Numbered from the stretch's first letter, positions 1 to 8,938 are shown. The stretch is 64,000 nucleotides of DNA from Parasulfuritortus sp036391875 (GCA_036391875.1 DASVZA010000044.1:1-64000), one strand, 5' to 3'. The notes: generated from the letters alone by a model not told the origin. Program-made: numbers and translations.

Positions 1-1058
1 AGCGTGCGTAGGGCAGGCGAGCGCATGATCCGAGTACCCATGATGGCCGGCACATTGCAGCCGAAGCCCATCAACTGCATGACGAAGGCGCGGCCGTCCA
101 GGCCCAGCCGACTCATCAGCGCATCGGTCAGGAAAGCAGCGCGGGCCAGATAGCCGCTGTCCTCGACGATGGCCATTAGCAGGAAGAACATGGCGATGAT
201 GGGCAGGAAAGTCAGGACGGTACTGACGCCGTCGAAAAGCCCCTCGAGCACCAGACTCTTGAGTGGTCCGGGCCAATGCGCGACGGCCGGTTCGAGCAAG
301 GCGGTCTTGAACTGGTCGAACAGCCAGCCCATGCCGTCCTGCAGCGGCGTGCCCAGGCCGTAAATGGCCTGGAACAACAGGAACATCATGAGGAAGAAGA
401 TCGGCAGGCCCAGCCACGGATGCAGCAGGACACGGTCCAGGCGATCGGTGGTGGACTCGGCCAGGCTGATGGGGGTGGATATGCTCCGATGCACCAGGGC
501 GTCGAGTTCCTGCTCGATGCGCAGATCCTGGTCGAATGCCTCGGCGTTGGCCTGGCTCAGTTTCGGGTGACGGTGCAGCTGGCTGACCAATTCCTGTTTC
601 ACCTTTTCGACGCCGGTGCCGAACTTGGCCGCCAGGGAGATGACCGGCGCGGATAACGCCTCTTCCAGTTTTCGCATGTCGATGCGGATGCCGAGCTTGT
701 TGGCTTCGTCCGACATGTTGAGCACCAGGCACATCGGGATGCCCAGTTCGCGCAGTTGCAGGGGCAGGGCCAATTGCCGATCGAGCTGGCTGGAGTTGAG
801 CACGACCAGGAGCAGATTGACCGGCTGGGTTTCCAGGAAATGGCGGACGACCGCCTCGTCTTCGGAAAAGCCGTGCAGATTGTAGAAGCCGGGCAGGTCG
901 ACGACTTCGACCATTGAGTCGCCGAGCAGGATCTTGGCCGACAGCAGGTCCACAGTGACACCCGGCCAGTTGCCGACATGGGCGCCGGCCCCGGTCAGGC
1001 GATTGAACAGGGTCGACTTGCCCGTGTTGGGCATGCCGAGAACCGCAATGCGTTTCAT
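1..1058 (-). CDS. feoB: Ferrous iron transporter B, N-terminal part (cut at window edge)
   Basis: Only the first 352 codons are in the window; the frame runs off position 1. FeoB is an inner-membrane Fe2+ transporter with an N-terminal G-protein domain. The G1 loop is GMPNTGKST at residues 8-16 (most FeoB proteins have GNPN(S/C)GKTT), followed by NWPGVTVD near residue 30, DLPG (G3) and NMSD (G4). Hydrophobic segments follow, and the visible end contains the FeoB membrane motif GFGCNVPAIM. The ATG at 1058 overlaps the feoA stop codon as ATGA, so the two are translationally coupled and presumably share the Fur-type control upstream of feoA. The identification is firm; the C-terminal half is not seen. 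Confidence 0.95.
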   Translation of the reverse strand, partial: MKRIAVLGMPNTGKSTLFNRLTGAGAHVGNWPGVTVDLLSAKILLGDSMVEVVDLPGFYNLHGFSEDEAVVRHFLETQPVNLLLVVLNSSQLDRQLALPLQLRELGIPMCLVLNMSDEANKLGIRIDMRKLEEALSAPVISLAAKFGTGVEKVKQELVSQLHRHPKLSQANAEAFDQDLRIEQELDALVHRSISTPISLAESTTDRLDRVLLHPWLGLPIFFLMMFLLFQAIYGLGTPLQDGMGWLFDQFKTALLEPAVAHWPGPLKSLVLEGLFDGVSTVLTFLPIIAMFFLLMAIVEDSGYLARAAFLTDALMSRLGLDGRAFVMQLMGFGCNVPAIMGTRIMRSPALRT

Positions 1059-1288
1059 AGCGCCAGGCAGACTTCGATATGGGCGGCGTCGGTCGGCCGC
1101 ATGATCAGGTCGGTATGGCCGATCCGGATCTGCAACGGGCCATTGAGCGGCGATTGACGGATGACCCGCACCCGGATGCCAGCACGAAGCCCCAAGCCAG
1201 CCAACCTGCGTCGCAACTCCTGTCCGGCATGGATGGTTTTGATGGTGCCGACATGGTCAGGCAGCAACTGGTTGAGCGGGATCGACAT
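1055..1288 (-). CDS. feoA: FeoA, SH3-like ferrous iron transport accessory protein
   Basis: This is a 77-residue cytosolic protein of usual FeoA length. It contains the family pattern of an SH3-like fold (RRRLAGLGLRAGIRVRV, then a short strand and a terminal hydrophobic strand). FeoA assists FeoB. An AGGAG ribosome-binding site lies about 8 bases before the ATG, and the stop overlaps the feoB start. A Fur-box-like palindrome lies 13 bases upstream of the start codon, so iron repression of feoAB is likely. Confidence 0.93.
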   Translation of the reverse strand: MSIPLNQLLPDHVGTIKTIHAGQELRRRLAGLGLRAGIRVRVIRQSPLNGPLQIRIGHTDLIMRPTDAAHIEVCLAL

Positions 1289-1300
1289 GATCGCTCCTAA

Positions 1301-1319
1301 ACGAGAATGGTTCTCATAC
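1301..1319 (-). promoter_or_regulatory. Fur-box-like operator of feoAB
   Basis: The sequence contains a perfect inverted repeat, GAGAA-TGG-TTCTC at 1303-1315. Read as the Fur 7-1-7 pattern it is CGAGAAT-G-GTTCTCA (1302-1316), close to TGATAAT-N-ATTATCA and to the GAGAAT..TTCTC variants common in GC-rich proteobacteria. It lies 13-31 bases before the feoA ATG. The role is inferred from this pattern and the iron-transport genes behind it. Confidence 0.75.
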
Positions 1320-1381
1320 TAATCGAAGCATCAGGAAAATGCCATATTCGCGCAAAAAAGACCGTGGCGTATCCACTTGCC

Positions 1382-2935
1382 CTATCGAGAAAGCAAAGCC
1401 GTGCCAGGGTAGTGGGCCAGGAGCGCTTCCCACGCGCCGGGCTGGTCAGGGTCGAAGCGATGGGTATGTTCGAGCTCGACGCCGGCCAATGGCTCGAGGC
1501 TTTTTTGTTGCGATTCCAGCACGGCCAATCCAGCTTCCGATGCGTCGTCGGCACGCCGTTCGCGGGCCAGGATGCGGGACCGCATGCGTTCGGCGTCGAC
1601 GCCCATGGCGACGATATCGATCGGCCATACGCCGCGCCGCGCCAGTTCGAAGAAAGGCCGGCGCCAGTCATGGGTCAGGAAGGTGGCATCGACGATGGTG
1701 GCAAAGCCACATGCCAGCAGGGTTTCGGCCAATTCGAGCAGGCGCATCAGTGTGCGCTGGTTGGCGTCGGCTCCGTATATGCCGCCCGCCACCGCCGAAC
1801 TATCGTGGAGCGCATCCAGTCCATACAGTCTTTTGCGTTCCACGTCCGAGCGCAGACGGACAGCGCCCACCGCTTCGAGCAGTCGTTGCGAGGCCCAGGT
1901 TTTGCCGCTGCCCGAACAGCCATGCATCAGGGTCAGCGACGCCGGGGTCTGGCGGCATAGGCGTTGCGCCAGGTCCAGATAGCGCAGCACTTCGGCGGAA
2001 TCGGCCTGGGGAGCCTGGGCGTGGCGGATACCGGCGACCTTGGCCCGCACCATGGCCCGGTAGACCAGATAGAAGCGTAGTCCGTCCAGGCCAGCGTAGT
2101 CGCCGGTGTGTTCCAGCCAGCGGTTGAGGAAGCGCCAGGCCAGGTCGGCGTGGCCCCGTTCGATGAGATCCATGAACAGGAAGGCGACCTCGCTGATGAT
2201 GTCGACGTGGCGCAGAGCCGGGTTGAACTCGATGCAATCGAAGATGAGCGGCTCGCCATCGACCCAGGCGATGTTGCCGAGATGCAGATCGCCATGGCAG
2301 TCGCGGACGAAGCCGGCCGCCTTGCGGGCACTGAAAAAACGGGCCAGCCGGGCGCCCTCCGCCTCGCTCCAGCGCTCCAGTGATTCGATTTTTTCGACAG
2401 CCTCGGGGCCGACATCACCGGCATCCTGAATCAGCGGGCGCAGTTGGCTGAAGTTTTCCCGCACCGGATGCATGACCGATTCCGGTGTGCCGTAGGAATC
2501 CGTTTCCTTGGCTGTATCGATGGTCTTGTGGAAACGCGCAATTCGATCGGCGATAGCGTCGACCTGTGCCGGCGTGATCTCGGCATCCCGGTCCAGGGTC
2601 GCGTCGGCGGGAAACGCCTTCATGCGTACCGCCCATTCCAGCACCGGCCCGTCGCCCCGCAGTTTTGCGCAGGTTTCGCTGCCGGTGATGGGCACCACGT
2701 CGAGATAGATGCCCGGCGCCAAGCGGCGGTTCAGGCGGATCTCTTCCTCGCAGTAGAAGCGCCGCTTGTCCAGGCTGCTGAAATCAAGGAAACCAAGGTC
2801 GACCGGCTTCTTGAGTTTGTAGGCGTATTCGCCCGCCAGGAGCACCCAGGAGATGTGGGTTTCGATCAGGCGGACTTCGGTGACCGGATGCGGATAGGCA
2901 TCCGGACGGAGGAGGGCGGCGATCAGCGCGGACAT
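1382..2935 (-). CDS. Bifunctional aminoglycoside-phosphotransferase-like / P-loop ATPase protein
   Basis: This 517-residue protein joins two domains. The N-terminal two thirds is of the aminoglycoside/choline kinase-like family (COG2187 type): the catalytic loop HGDLHLGN is near residue 213 and the metal-binding DCIEFN follows about 15 residues later. The C-terminal third is a P-loop kinase-like ATPase (COG0645 type) with Walker A GCSGSGKT near residue 338. Fusions of these domains are common in proteobacteria; the substrate is unknown. I chose the ATG at 2935 (MSALIAALL) because the open frame further upstream only mirrors the aminotransferase gene. It is followed by feoAB in the same direction, but feoA has its own operator. 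Confidence 0.85.
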   Translation of the reverse strand: MSALIAALLRPDAYPHPVTEVRLIETHISWVLLAGEYAYKLKKPVDLGFLDFSSLDKRRFYCEEEIRLNRRLAPGIYLDVVPITGSETCAKLRGDGPVLEWAVRMKAFPADATLDRDAEITPAQVDAIADRIARFHKTIDTAKETDSYGTPESVMHPVRENFSQLRPLIQDAGDVGPEAVEKIESLERWSEAEGARLARFFSARKAAGFVRDCHGDLHLGNIAWVDGEPLIFDCIEFNPALRHVDIISEVAFLFMDLIERGHADLAWRFLNRWLEHTGDYAGLDGLRFYLVYRAMVRAKVAGIRHAQAPQADSAEVLRYLDLAQRLCRQTPASLTLMHGCSGSGKTWASQRLLEAVGAVRLRSDVERKRLYGLDALHDSSAVAGGIYGADANQRTLMRLLELAETLLACGFATIVDATFLTHDWRRPFFELARRGVWPIDIVAMGVDAERMRSRILARERRADDASEAGLAVLESQQKSLEPLAGVELEHTHRFDPDQPGAWEALLAHYPGTALLSR

Positions 2936-3039
2936 GGCGACACTCGGCCTGGGGCTTTCATGATAGCCGACCGGACACCGCCTGCCTGGAAGACCGGAAA
3001 CCTGGCGCAGCCCGTCGCTTCGGCCGCTGCGCCGCGATC

Positions 3040-4230
3040 TCAAGCGAGGGCCTGGGCGATGCGCTCGATGGCCTTCCTGAGGTTGTCCATGGAGGTCGCG
3101 AACGACAGCCGCATGCAACCTTCCGCGCCGAAGGCGGAACCGGGCACGACGGCGACGCCGTGTTCCAGCAGGTAGGCGGTCAGGGCCATGTCGGTGGCTT
3201 CCGCGATCTTGCCGGCGGCATGCAGCTTGGCGATGGCCGCGCTGGCTTCCGGGAAGGCGTAGAAGGCGCCGCCGCTGTCCACGCACTTGATGCCGGGAAT
3301 GGCATTCAGGCCGTCGACCACGAAGCGGTGGCGCTCCTTGAAAGCGGCCAGCATGGGCAGGATGCAGGCCTGGTCGCCGTTCAAGGCGGCTTCGGCTGCG
3401 ACCTGGGAGATCGAGGTCGGGTTGGAGGTGCTTTGCGACTGGATGTTGTCCATCGCCTTGATGATGCCGGCGGGGCCGGCGGCATAGCCGATCCGCCAGC
3501 CGGTCATGGCATAGGCCTTGGACACGCCATTCAGCACCATGGTCCGGTCGTACAGGTCGGGACAGGCGTTGACGATGTTGGCGAACGGCTGGTCGTTCAG
3601 ACGGATGTGCTCGTACATGTCGTCCGAGGCGATCAGCACCTGGGGATGCTTGCGCAGCACTTCGCCCAGGGCGGCCAGCTCGGCCAGGGTGTAGACCGAA
3701 CCGGTCGGGTTGGACGGGCTGTTCAGCACCAGCATCTTGGTGCGCGGCGTGATGGTCGCTTCCAGTTGCGCCGGCGTGATCTTGAAACCCTGGTCGATGC
3801 CGGCCTCGACGATGACCGGCTTACCGTCGGCCAGGATGACGATGTCGGGGTAGGACACCCAGTACGGGGCCGGGATGATGACCTCGTCCCCACTGCCGAT
3901 GACGGCCTGACACAGATTGAAGAAGCTCTGCTTGCCGCCGCAGGACACCAGGATCTGGTTGGCGGCGTAGTCCAGGCCGTTATCGCGCTTGAACTTGTCC
4001 GCCACCGCCTTTTTCAGGCTGGGCGTGCCGCCCACCGCCGTATATTTGGTGAAGCCGTTGTTGATCGCGGCGATGGCCGCGTCCTTGATGTGCTGCGGGG
4101 TGTCGAAATCGGGTTCGCCGACGCCCAGGTTGATGATGTCCTTGCCTTCGGCCTTGAGTTGAGCGGCGCGGGCGGAAATGGCGAGGGTGGGGGAGGGCTT
4201 GATGTTACGGACGCGTTGCGAGAGTTCCAA
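3040..4230 (-). CDS. aspC: Pyridoxal-phosphate aspartate/aromatic-type aminotransferase (class I)
   Basis: The protein has 396 residues, the usual length of subgroup Ib aspartate aminotransferases. Visible motifs are SPSNPTG (cofactor and substrate binding), the Schiff-base lysine in NGVSKAYAMTGWRIGY near residue 237, and a C-terminal arginine in MRLSFA that binds the substrate carboxylate. It transfers amino groups between aspartate or a related amino acid and 2-oxoglutarate; exact specificity cannot be read from sequence. The start is a TTG (MELSQRV), since no in-frame ATG lies upstream; a weak AAGG lies about 10 bases before it. A promoter is visible about 70 bases upstream. Confidence 0.88.
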   Translation of the reverse strand: MELSQRVRNIKPSPTLAISARAAQLKAEGKDIINLGVGEPDFDTPQHIKDAAIAAINNGFTKYTAVGGTPSLKKAVADKFKRDNGLDYAANQILVSCGGKQSFFNLCQAVIGSGDEVIIPAPYWVSYPDIVILADGKPVIVEAGIDQGFKITPAQLEATITPRTKMLVLNSPSNPTGSVYTLAELAALGEVLRKHPQVLIASDDMYEHIRLNDQPFANIVNACPDLYDRTMVLNGVSKAYAMTGWRIGYAAGPAGIIKAMDNIQSQSTSNPTSISQVAAEAALNGDQACILPMLAAFKERHRFVVDGLNAIPGIKCVDSGGAFYAFPEASAAIAKLHAAGKIAEATDMALTAYLLEHGVAVVPGSAFGAEGCMRLSFATSMDNLRKAIERIAQALA

Positions 4231-4299
4231 TTGGCATGCCTTGAGCAGTTGATTCGCCGGCCGGGGCGGCGCGGTTTATTGACCCAGCAGATGCGCGCA

Positions 4300-4328
4300 A
4301 TTTTACAGTTTGCTGACACAATGCCCAA
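4300..4328 (-). promoter_or_regulatory. Sigma70-like promoter of the aminotransferase gene
   Basis: Read on the minus strand, TTGGGC (4323-4328) and TAAAAT (4300-4305) are separated by exactly 17 bases. The start codon is 69 bases downstream. The rest of the 4231-4474 interval shows no credible gene. Confidence 0.45.
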
Positions 4329-4474
4329 TAGTTTCAGCGCCTGGATGCGGGCCGGCTGCGTTTGCCAGGATATGGCCGTTCTATGAAACCAAGAGCCAAG
4401 CCCTATGGACGGGATCGGTCAACGCCGCCGCAAAGCCCGAAGAGCACTGAAACACCCCGATCCAGGAGGCGCCG

Positions 4475-5272
4475 TCAGTCGTTGTCGCCGTCCAGCAGCC
4501 CGCCGAAGCCACCCAGCAGCGACCCCTCGCCCTTGGCGCTGCCGCCGGCGCTGGGTGCCGCGGCGAGAATCCGGTTGGCCAGGCGCGAGAAGGGCAGCGA
4601 CTGTAGCCAGACCTTGCCGGGCCCTCTCAGCGTCGCGAAGAACAGCCCTTCGCCTGCGAACAGCGCGGTCTTGATCTTGCCGACGTACTGGATGTCGAAA
4701 TCAACCGAGGGCTGCATGGCGGCGAGGCAACCGGTGTCGATGCGCAGCACTTCGCCCGGCGCCAGCATCTTTTCGGCCAGCGTGCCGCAGGCATGGAAGA
4801 ACACCAGGCCGTCGCCTTCCAGTTTCTGCAGGATGAAGCCCTCACCGCCGAAGAAGCCGGCGCCCAGTCGGCGCTGGAAGGCCATGCCCAGGCTGACGCC
4901 CTTGGCGGCGCACAGGAAGGCGTCCTTCTGGCAGATCAGTGTGCCGCCGATCTGCGCCAGGTCGACCGGGATGATCTTGCCGGGGTAGGGGGCCGCAAAG
5001 GCGACCCGGCGCTTGCCGATGCCCTGGTTGGCGAAGATGGTGGTGAACAGCGACTCGCCGCTGAGCAGACGCCGGCCGGCGCCCATCAGCTTGCCCATCA
5101 GGCCGGATTGCGCGGCCGAGCCGTCGCCGAACACGGTCTCCATCTCGATTCCGTCCTGCATGAACATCATCATGCCGGCCTCGCCCACGGCGGCCTCGCC
5201 GGGGTCCAGTTCGATCTCGACGTACTGCATGTCGTCGCCGAAGATTTCGTAGTCGATCACGTCCATCGCCAT
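4475..5272 (-). CDS. TIGR00266 / AIM24-family protein
   Basis: This 265-residue protein shows the features of the AIM24 (TIGR00266) family: repeated glycine-rich beta segments such as LDPGEAAVGEAGMMMFM, then GGEGFILQKLEGDGLVFFHACG and GEVLRIDTGCLAAM, and a glycine-rich tail (GGFGGLLDGDND). The biochemical role of the bacterial family is not established; the yeast homologue is a mitochondrial inner-membrane protein. ATG at 5272 and 5266 are both possible; a GAAGAGAGA purine run lies upstream of the first. The longer frame upstream lies antisense to uvrB and is not coding. Confidence 0.85.
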   Translation of the reverse strand: MAMDVIDYEIFGDDMQYVEIELDPGEAAVGEAGMMMFMQDGIEMETVFGDGSAAQSGLMGKLMGAGRRLLSGESLFTTIFANQGIGKRRVAFAAPYPGKIIPVDLAQIGGTLICQKDAFLCAAKGVSLGMAFQRRLGAGFFGGEGFILQKLEGDGLVFFHACGTLAEKMLAPGEVLRIDTGCLAAMQPSVDFDIQYVGKIKTALFAGEGLFFATLRGPGKVWLQSLPFSRLANRILAAAPSAGGSAKGEGSLLGGFGGLLDGDND

Positions 5273-5377
5273 GGTGGTCTGTCTCTCTTCGTGGTGGGGG
5301 AAAAGTATGCCGTATCGGCCGCGCGCGCCGCCCGAACGAACGCGATTGTCGCCAGCGGACCGGCCGGCTGGCAATGC

Positions 5378-5383
5378 TAGAAT
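5378..5383 (+). promoter_or_regulatory. Extended -10 element of uvrB
   Basis: TGC-TAGAAT (5375-5383) lies 24 bases before the uvrB ATG. No good -35 is present at 16-18 bases, which fits an extended -10 promoter. I saw no LexA-type CTGT-N8-ACAG site here. Confidence 0.35.
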
Positions 5384-5407
5384 CACCGAAAACCGTTCCA
5401 GTCCGAG

Positions 5408-7441
5408 ATGGCCACCACCTTTCCCAACAGCCCCTACCTGCTGAATCAACCCTTCGAGCCGTCCGGCGATCAGCCGGCTGCGATCGCCAAGCTGGTGGAG
5501 GGCGTGGACAAGGGCATGAAATGCCAGACCCTGCTCGGCGTCACGGGTTCGGGCAAGACCTATACCATGGCCAACGTCATCGCTCGGACCGGCCGGCCGG
5601 CCTTCGTCATGGCGCCCAACAAGACCCTGGCGGCCCAGCTCTATTCCGAGTTCCGCGAGTTCTTCCCGGAGAACTCGGTCGAATACTTCGTTTCCTATTA
5701 CGACTATTACCAGCCCGAGGCCTACGTCCCGTCGCGCGACCTGTTCATCGAGAAGGACTCCAGCATCAACGAGCACATCGAGCAGATGCGGTTGTCGGCG
5801 ACCAAGGCCATCCTGGAGCGACGCGACTGCGTGATCGTCGGCACGGTGTCGGCCATCTACGGCATCGGCGATCCGTCCGACTACCACGACATGATCCTGC
5901 ACCTGAAGGCGGGAGAAAAAATCGAGCAGCGCTACATCATCAAGCGCCTGACCACCATGCAGTACCAGCGCAACGAGATGGAGTTCAAGCGCGGCGTGTT
6001 CCGGGTCAAGGGCGACGTGATCGACATCTTCCCGGCCGAGCACGCTGATTCGGCGGTGCGCATCTCGCTGTTCGACGACGAACTGGAGTCGATCACCCTG
6101 TTCGACCCGCTGACCGGCCAGGTCCAGGGCAAGGTCGGCCGTTTCACCGTGTTTCCGTCCAGCCACTATGTCACGCCGCGCGAAACCACCTTGCGTGCCA
6201 TCGAGACGATCAAGGCCGAATTGCGCGATCGACTCGAATTCTTCTATGGCAATCAGAAGCTGGTCGAGGCCCAGCGCATCGACCAGCGGACCCGTTTCGA
6301 CCTCGAGATGCTGGAGCAACTCGGCTTCTGCAAGGGCATCGAGAACTATTCCCGCCATCTGTCCGGCCGCCGGCCCGGCGACCCGCCACCAACCCTGATC
6401 GACTACCTGCCCGAGGACACGCTGATGTTCCTCGACGAATCGCACAACACAGTGCCCCAGATCGGCGGCATGTTCAAAGGCGACCGGGCGCGCAAGGAAA
6501 ACCTGGTCGAATACGGCTTCCGGCTGCCTTCGGCGCTGGACAACAGGCCGCTGCGTTTTGACGAGTTCGAACGGATGATGCGCCAGACGATCTTCGTCTC
6601 CGCCACACCCGGACCTTATGAGCAGAAGCATCAGGAACAGGTGGTGGAGCAACTTGTCCGGCCGACCGGCTTGGTCGACCCGGAGATCATCATCCGGCCG
6701 GTCGGCAGCCAGGTCGACGACCTGATGAGCGAAATCTCGCTGCGCGCAGCCAGGAACGAGCGGACCCTGGTCACCACCCTGACCAAGCGCATGGCCGAAC
6801 AGCTCACCGAGTACTACTCCGACCACGGCATCAAGGTGCGCTATCTGCACTCAGACATCGATACCGTGGAGCGGGTGGAGATCATCCGCGACCTTCGCCT
6901 AGGCGTGTTCGATGTGCTTGTCGGCATCAACCTGTTGCGGGAAGGTATTGATATTCCAGAGGTTTCGCTGGTCGCCATCCTGGATGCCGACAAGGAGGGC
7001 TTCCTCCGTTCCGAACGTTCCCTGATCCAGACCATCGGTCGGGCCGCCCGCCACCTGAGCGGCACCGCCATCCTCTATGCCGACAGGATCACCGATTCCA
7101 TGCGCCGAGCCATCGACGAAACCGAGCGCCGGCGCACGAAGCAGACCGCCTACAACACCGAGCACGGCATCGTGCCCAAGGGCGTCCAGAAGCGGATCAA
7201 GGACATCATCGACGGCGTCTACAACCTGGAGGAAGAGGAACACGCCCTGCAGGTGGCCCAGGAGCGCGCCCACTATGCCGCCCTGGACGAAAAGACGCTG
7301 ACCAAGGAAATCAAGCGTCTGGAAAAGGACATGCTGGCTGCCGCCAAGGATCTGGAATTCGAACGGGCGGCACAGATCCGGGACGAAATCCACAATCTCA
7401 AGAAACTGCTGTTCGGCGTCGACGAAAGCGATCCCGCTTGA
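5408..7441 (+). CDS. uvrB: Excinuclease ABC subunit B
   Basis: The protein has 677 residues, typical of UvrB, the damage-verification helicase of nucleotide excision repair. Walker A GVTGSGKT is at residues 44-51, the beta-hairpin region contains YYDYYQPEAYVP, DESH is helicase motif II, and ARHLSG is in motif VI. A UvrC-interacting UVR domain (IKRLEKDMLAAAKDLEFERAAQIRDEI) closes the protein. It is monocistronic as far as the sequence shows. Confidence 0.98.
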   Translation: MATTFPNSPYLLNQPFEPSGDQPAAIAKLVEGVDKGMKCQTLLGVTGSGKTYTMANVIARTGRPAFVMAPNKTLAAQLYSEFREFFPENSVEYFVSYYDYYQPEAYVPSRDLFIEKDSSINEHIEQMRLSATKAILERRDCVIVGTVSAIYGIGDPSDYHDMILHLKAGEKIEQRYIIKRLTTMQYQRNEMEFKRGVFRVKGDVIDIFPAEHADSAVRISLFDDELESITLFDPLTGQVQGKVGRFTVFPSSHYVTPRETTLRAIETIKAELRDRLEFFYGNQKLVEAQRIDQRTRFDLEMLEQLGFCKGIENYSRHLSGRRPGDPPPTLIDYLPEDTLMFLDESHNTVPQIGGMFKGDRARKENLVEYGFRLPSALDNRPLRFDEFERMMRQTIFVSATPGPYEQKHQEQVVEQLVRPTGLVDPEIIIRPVGSQVDDLMSEISLRAARNERTLVTTLTKRMAEQLTEYYSDHGIKVRYLHSDIDTVERVEIIRDLRLGVFDVLVGINLLREGIDIPEVSLVAILDADKEGFLRSERSLIQTIGRAARHLSGTAILYADRITDSMRRAIDETERRRTKQTAYNTEHGIVPKGVQKRIKDIIDGVYNLEEEEHALQVAQERAHYAALDEKTLTKEIKRLEKDMLAAAKDLEFERAAQIRDEIHNLKKLLFGVDESDPA

Positions 7442-7612
7442 TCGTTCGATGCAGGCACGGATATTGCAGGTCATATCTCCAGGAAAAGACGTTTTCCCCA
7501 TGCAGGCGTAGTTTGTCCAGCACGTTGAGGCATTTTTTGCCGCGAGCTCGGCTATCGGAGACTCATGACGGCAAAAATTGCCGCCCTGAGGCTTATCGGA
7601 TGGGGAAGCATC

Positions 7613-8185
7613 ATGAATGGAGCAATGATGAGCATATCGAAGATCGTCAACGAGACCGCGCTGAGCCAGGTCACAAAGCACACTTCCAGCGCCAACCAAG
7701 CCCAGCAGGATTTCAACGCCCTGTTCCAGGCCATGGCCAACAACGACATTTCCGGCGCACAAGAGGCCTACGCCTCGATCCAGCAATCGCAGTCGGCCCA
7801 GGCGAATGCGCAAGGCGGCGCGGCGGCGGATCCCCTGACCGCCGTGAAATCGGATTGGGCTTCACTGGGGCAGGCCTTGCAATCCGGCAGCCTGACCTCC
7901 GCCCAGCAAGCCTTCAGTCAACTGGGGCAGGATGCACTCGCGGTGCAACAGGCGCGCCTCCAGCACGTGATCGCCAGCACTTCGGCACTGAAGAACGACG
8001 TGCAATCCATCGATCAGGCATTGAAATCGGGCGACACCTCATCGGCCCAGAAGCTGCTGGCCCAGTTGGAACACAACCTGCAGAGTTCGCGCATGGCATT
8101 CGGCTATGTGCCGGCCCAGGATCCGTCGACCACAGCGACCGGTACGACTACCACCCCATCGGCTGCCGACCCCTCGGCCACCTAA
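7613..8185 (+). CDS. Uncharacterised protein with three helical repeats
   Basis: I do not recognise a named family. About 190 residues contain three units of roughly 40-60 residues built on F.AL.QA...D.SGAQEAYASIQQ, SLGQALQSGSLTSAQQAFSQLGQD and IDQALKSGDTSSAQKLLAQLEHN, that is, an amphipathic helix pair with a conserved AQ. The tail is rich in Thr, Ser and Pro. There is no signal peptide. ATG codons at 7565, 7613, 7625 and 7628 are possible; I chose 7613, preceded by GGGGAAG. A terminator-like hairpin follows the stop, so it is probably a single-gene transcript. Confidence 0.6.
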   Translation: MNGAMMSISKIVNETALSQVTKHTSSANQAQQDFNALFQAMANNDISGAQEAYASIQQSQSAQANAQGGAAADPLTAVKSDWASLGQALQSGSLTSAQQAFSQLGQDALAVQQARLQHVIASTSALKNDVQSIDQALKSGDTSSAQKLLAQLEHNLQSSRMAFGYVPAQDPSTTATGTTTTPSAADPSAT

Positions 8186-8194
8186 CGGCCCCAC

Positions 8195-8224
8195 TGCCGG
8201 CCGAACACATCCGCCGGCATTTTT
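8195..8224 (+). terminator. Rho-independent terminator after the repeat-protein gene
   Basis: TGCCGGC (8195-8201) pairs with GCCGGCA (8213-8219) across an 11-base loop, followed by five T (8220-8224). It starts 10 bases after the stop codon at 8185. Confidence 0.65.
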
Positions 8225-8363
8225 CCCGCATCCCCATCGCCATGCCTTGCCCCGTTGGGGAGGGCGTCGCTTTGAACTATGGGATCAGCCTGCGCCACAG
8301 AGTAAAATTACCGATGCAGGTTCGGATCGATAACCGCCCCCCTCTCTGGTCGGTCTCCTGATG

Positions 8364-8392
8364 TTGACAATCGACATCAATTTATTGATATA
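8364..8392 (+). promoter_or_regulatory. Sigma70-like promoter of the phosphatase gene
   Basis: A consensus TTGACA (8364-8369) is followed by a 17-base spacer and GATATA (8387-8392), with an AT-rich surround that stands out from the GC-rich neighbourhood. Transcription would begin near 8399, only about 8 bases before the ATG at 8407, leaving almost no room for a ribosome-binding site. Confidence 0.6.
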
Positions 8393-8406
8393 TCAGATTG
8401 AAATTA

Positions 8407-8886
8407 ATGGATAAAACAAAGGTTCTTTTTGTCTGCATGGGCAACATCTGCCGCTCCCCGACCGCGGAAGGCGTCTTCCGCAAGACGGTGCAGGAAGCCG
8501 GAATGGCCGATCACATCGAAATCGATTCGTCCGGCACCCACGCCTATCACGTCGGCTCGGCGCCCGATGCCCGCGCCCGGCAGGCGGCGGCCGGGCGCGG
8601 CTATGACCTGTCCGGCCTGATCGGCCGGCAGGTCGACGCGAGCGATTTCGAACGCTTCGATTACATCCTGGCCATGGACATGGAGAACCTGGAAAACCTG
8701 CATCGCCGCTGTCCGGACGAACATCGCCACAAACTGGCCCTTTTCCTGACCTACAGTACGCGTTACAAGGATAAGGAAGTGCCGGACCCGTATTATGGCG
8801 GGGCACAGGGATTCGATCTGGTGCTCGACATGGTGGAAGACGCCGCTGCCGGCCTGCTGGCCGACATCCGCGGCCGCCGGCCTTGA
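8407..8886 (+). CDS. Low-molecular-weight protein tyrosine phosphatase
   Basis: The 159-residue protein begins with the phosphate-binding P-loop CMGNICRSPTAEG (nucleophile Cys and catalytic Arg) and contains the general-acid motif DPYYGG near residue 122. It dephosphorylates tyrosine on proteins in the cytosol; no Wzc-like kinase is in the window, so an exopolysaccharide role is not supported. I use the ATG at 8407 (MDKTKVLFV); a TTG at 8398 would add three residues. It heads the run lon-scpA-scpB-rluB, with a 52-base gap before lon. Confidence 0.93.
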   Translation: MDKTKVLFVCMGNICRSPTAEGVFRKTVQEAGMADHIEIDSSGTHAYHVGSAPDARARQAAAGRGYDLSGLIGRQVDASDFERFDYILAMDMENLENLHRRCPDEHRHKLALFLTYSTRYKDKEVPDPYYGGAQGFDLVLDMVEDAAAGLLADIRGRRP

Positions 8887-8938
8887 AAAGCCCCGGCACG
8901 GCCTCAAAACCATTGGACGGCAACAACCTGCGTAGACC

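Noticed and set aside
2936..3286. Longer start for the phosphotransferase/ATPase fusion
   Set aside because: These 117 codons lie antisense to the aminotransferase and do not resemble the family, whose proteins begin near MSALIAALL.
5384..5407. A LexA operator for uvrB
   Set aside because: No CTGT-N8-ACAG pattern lies near the start, so SOS control is not supported here.
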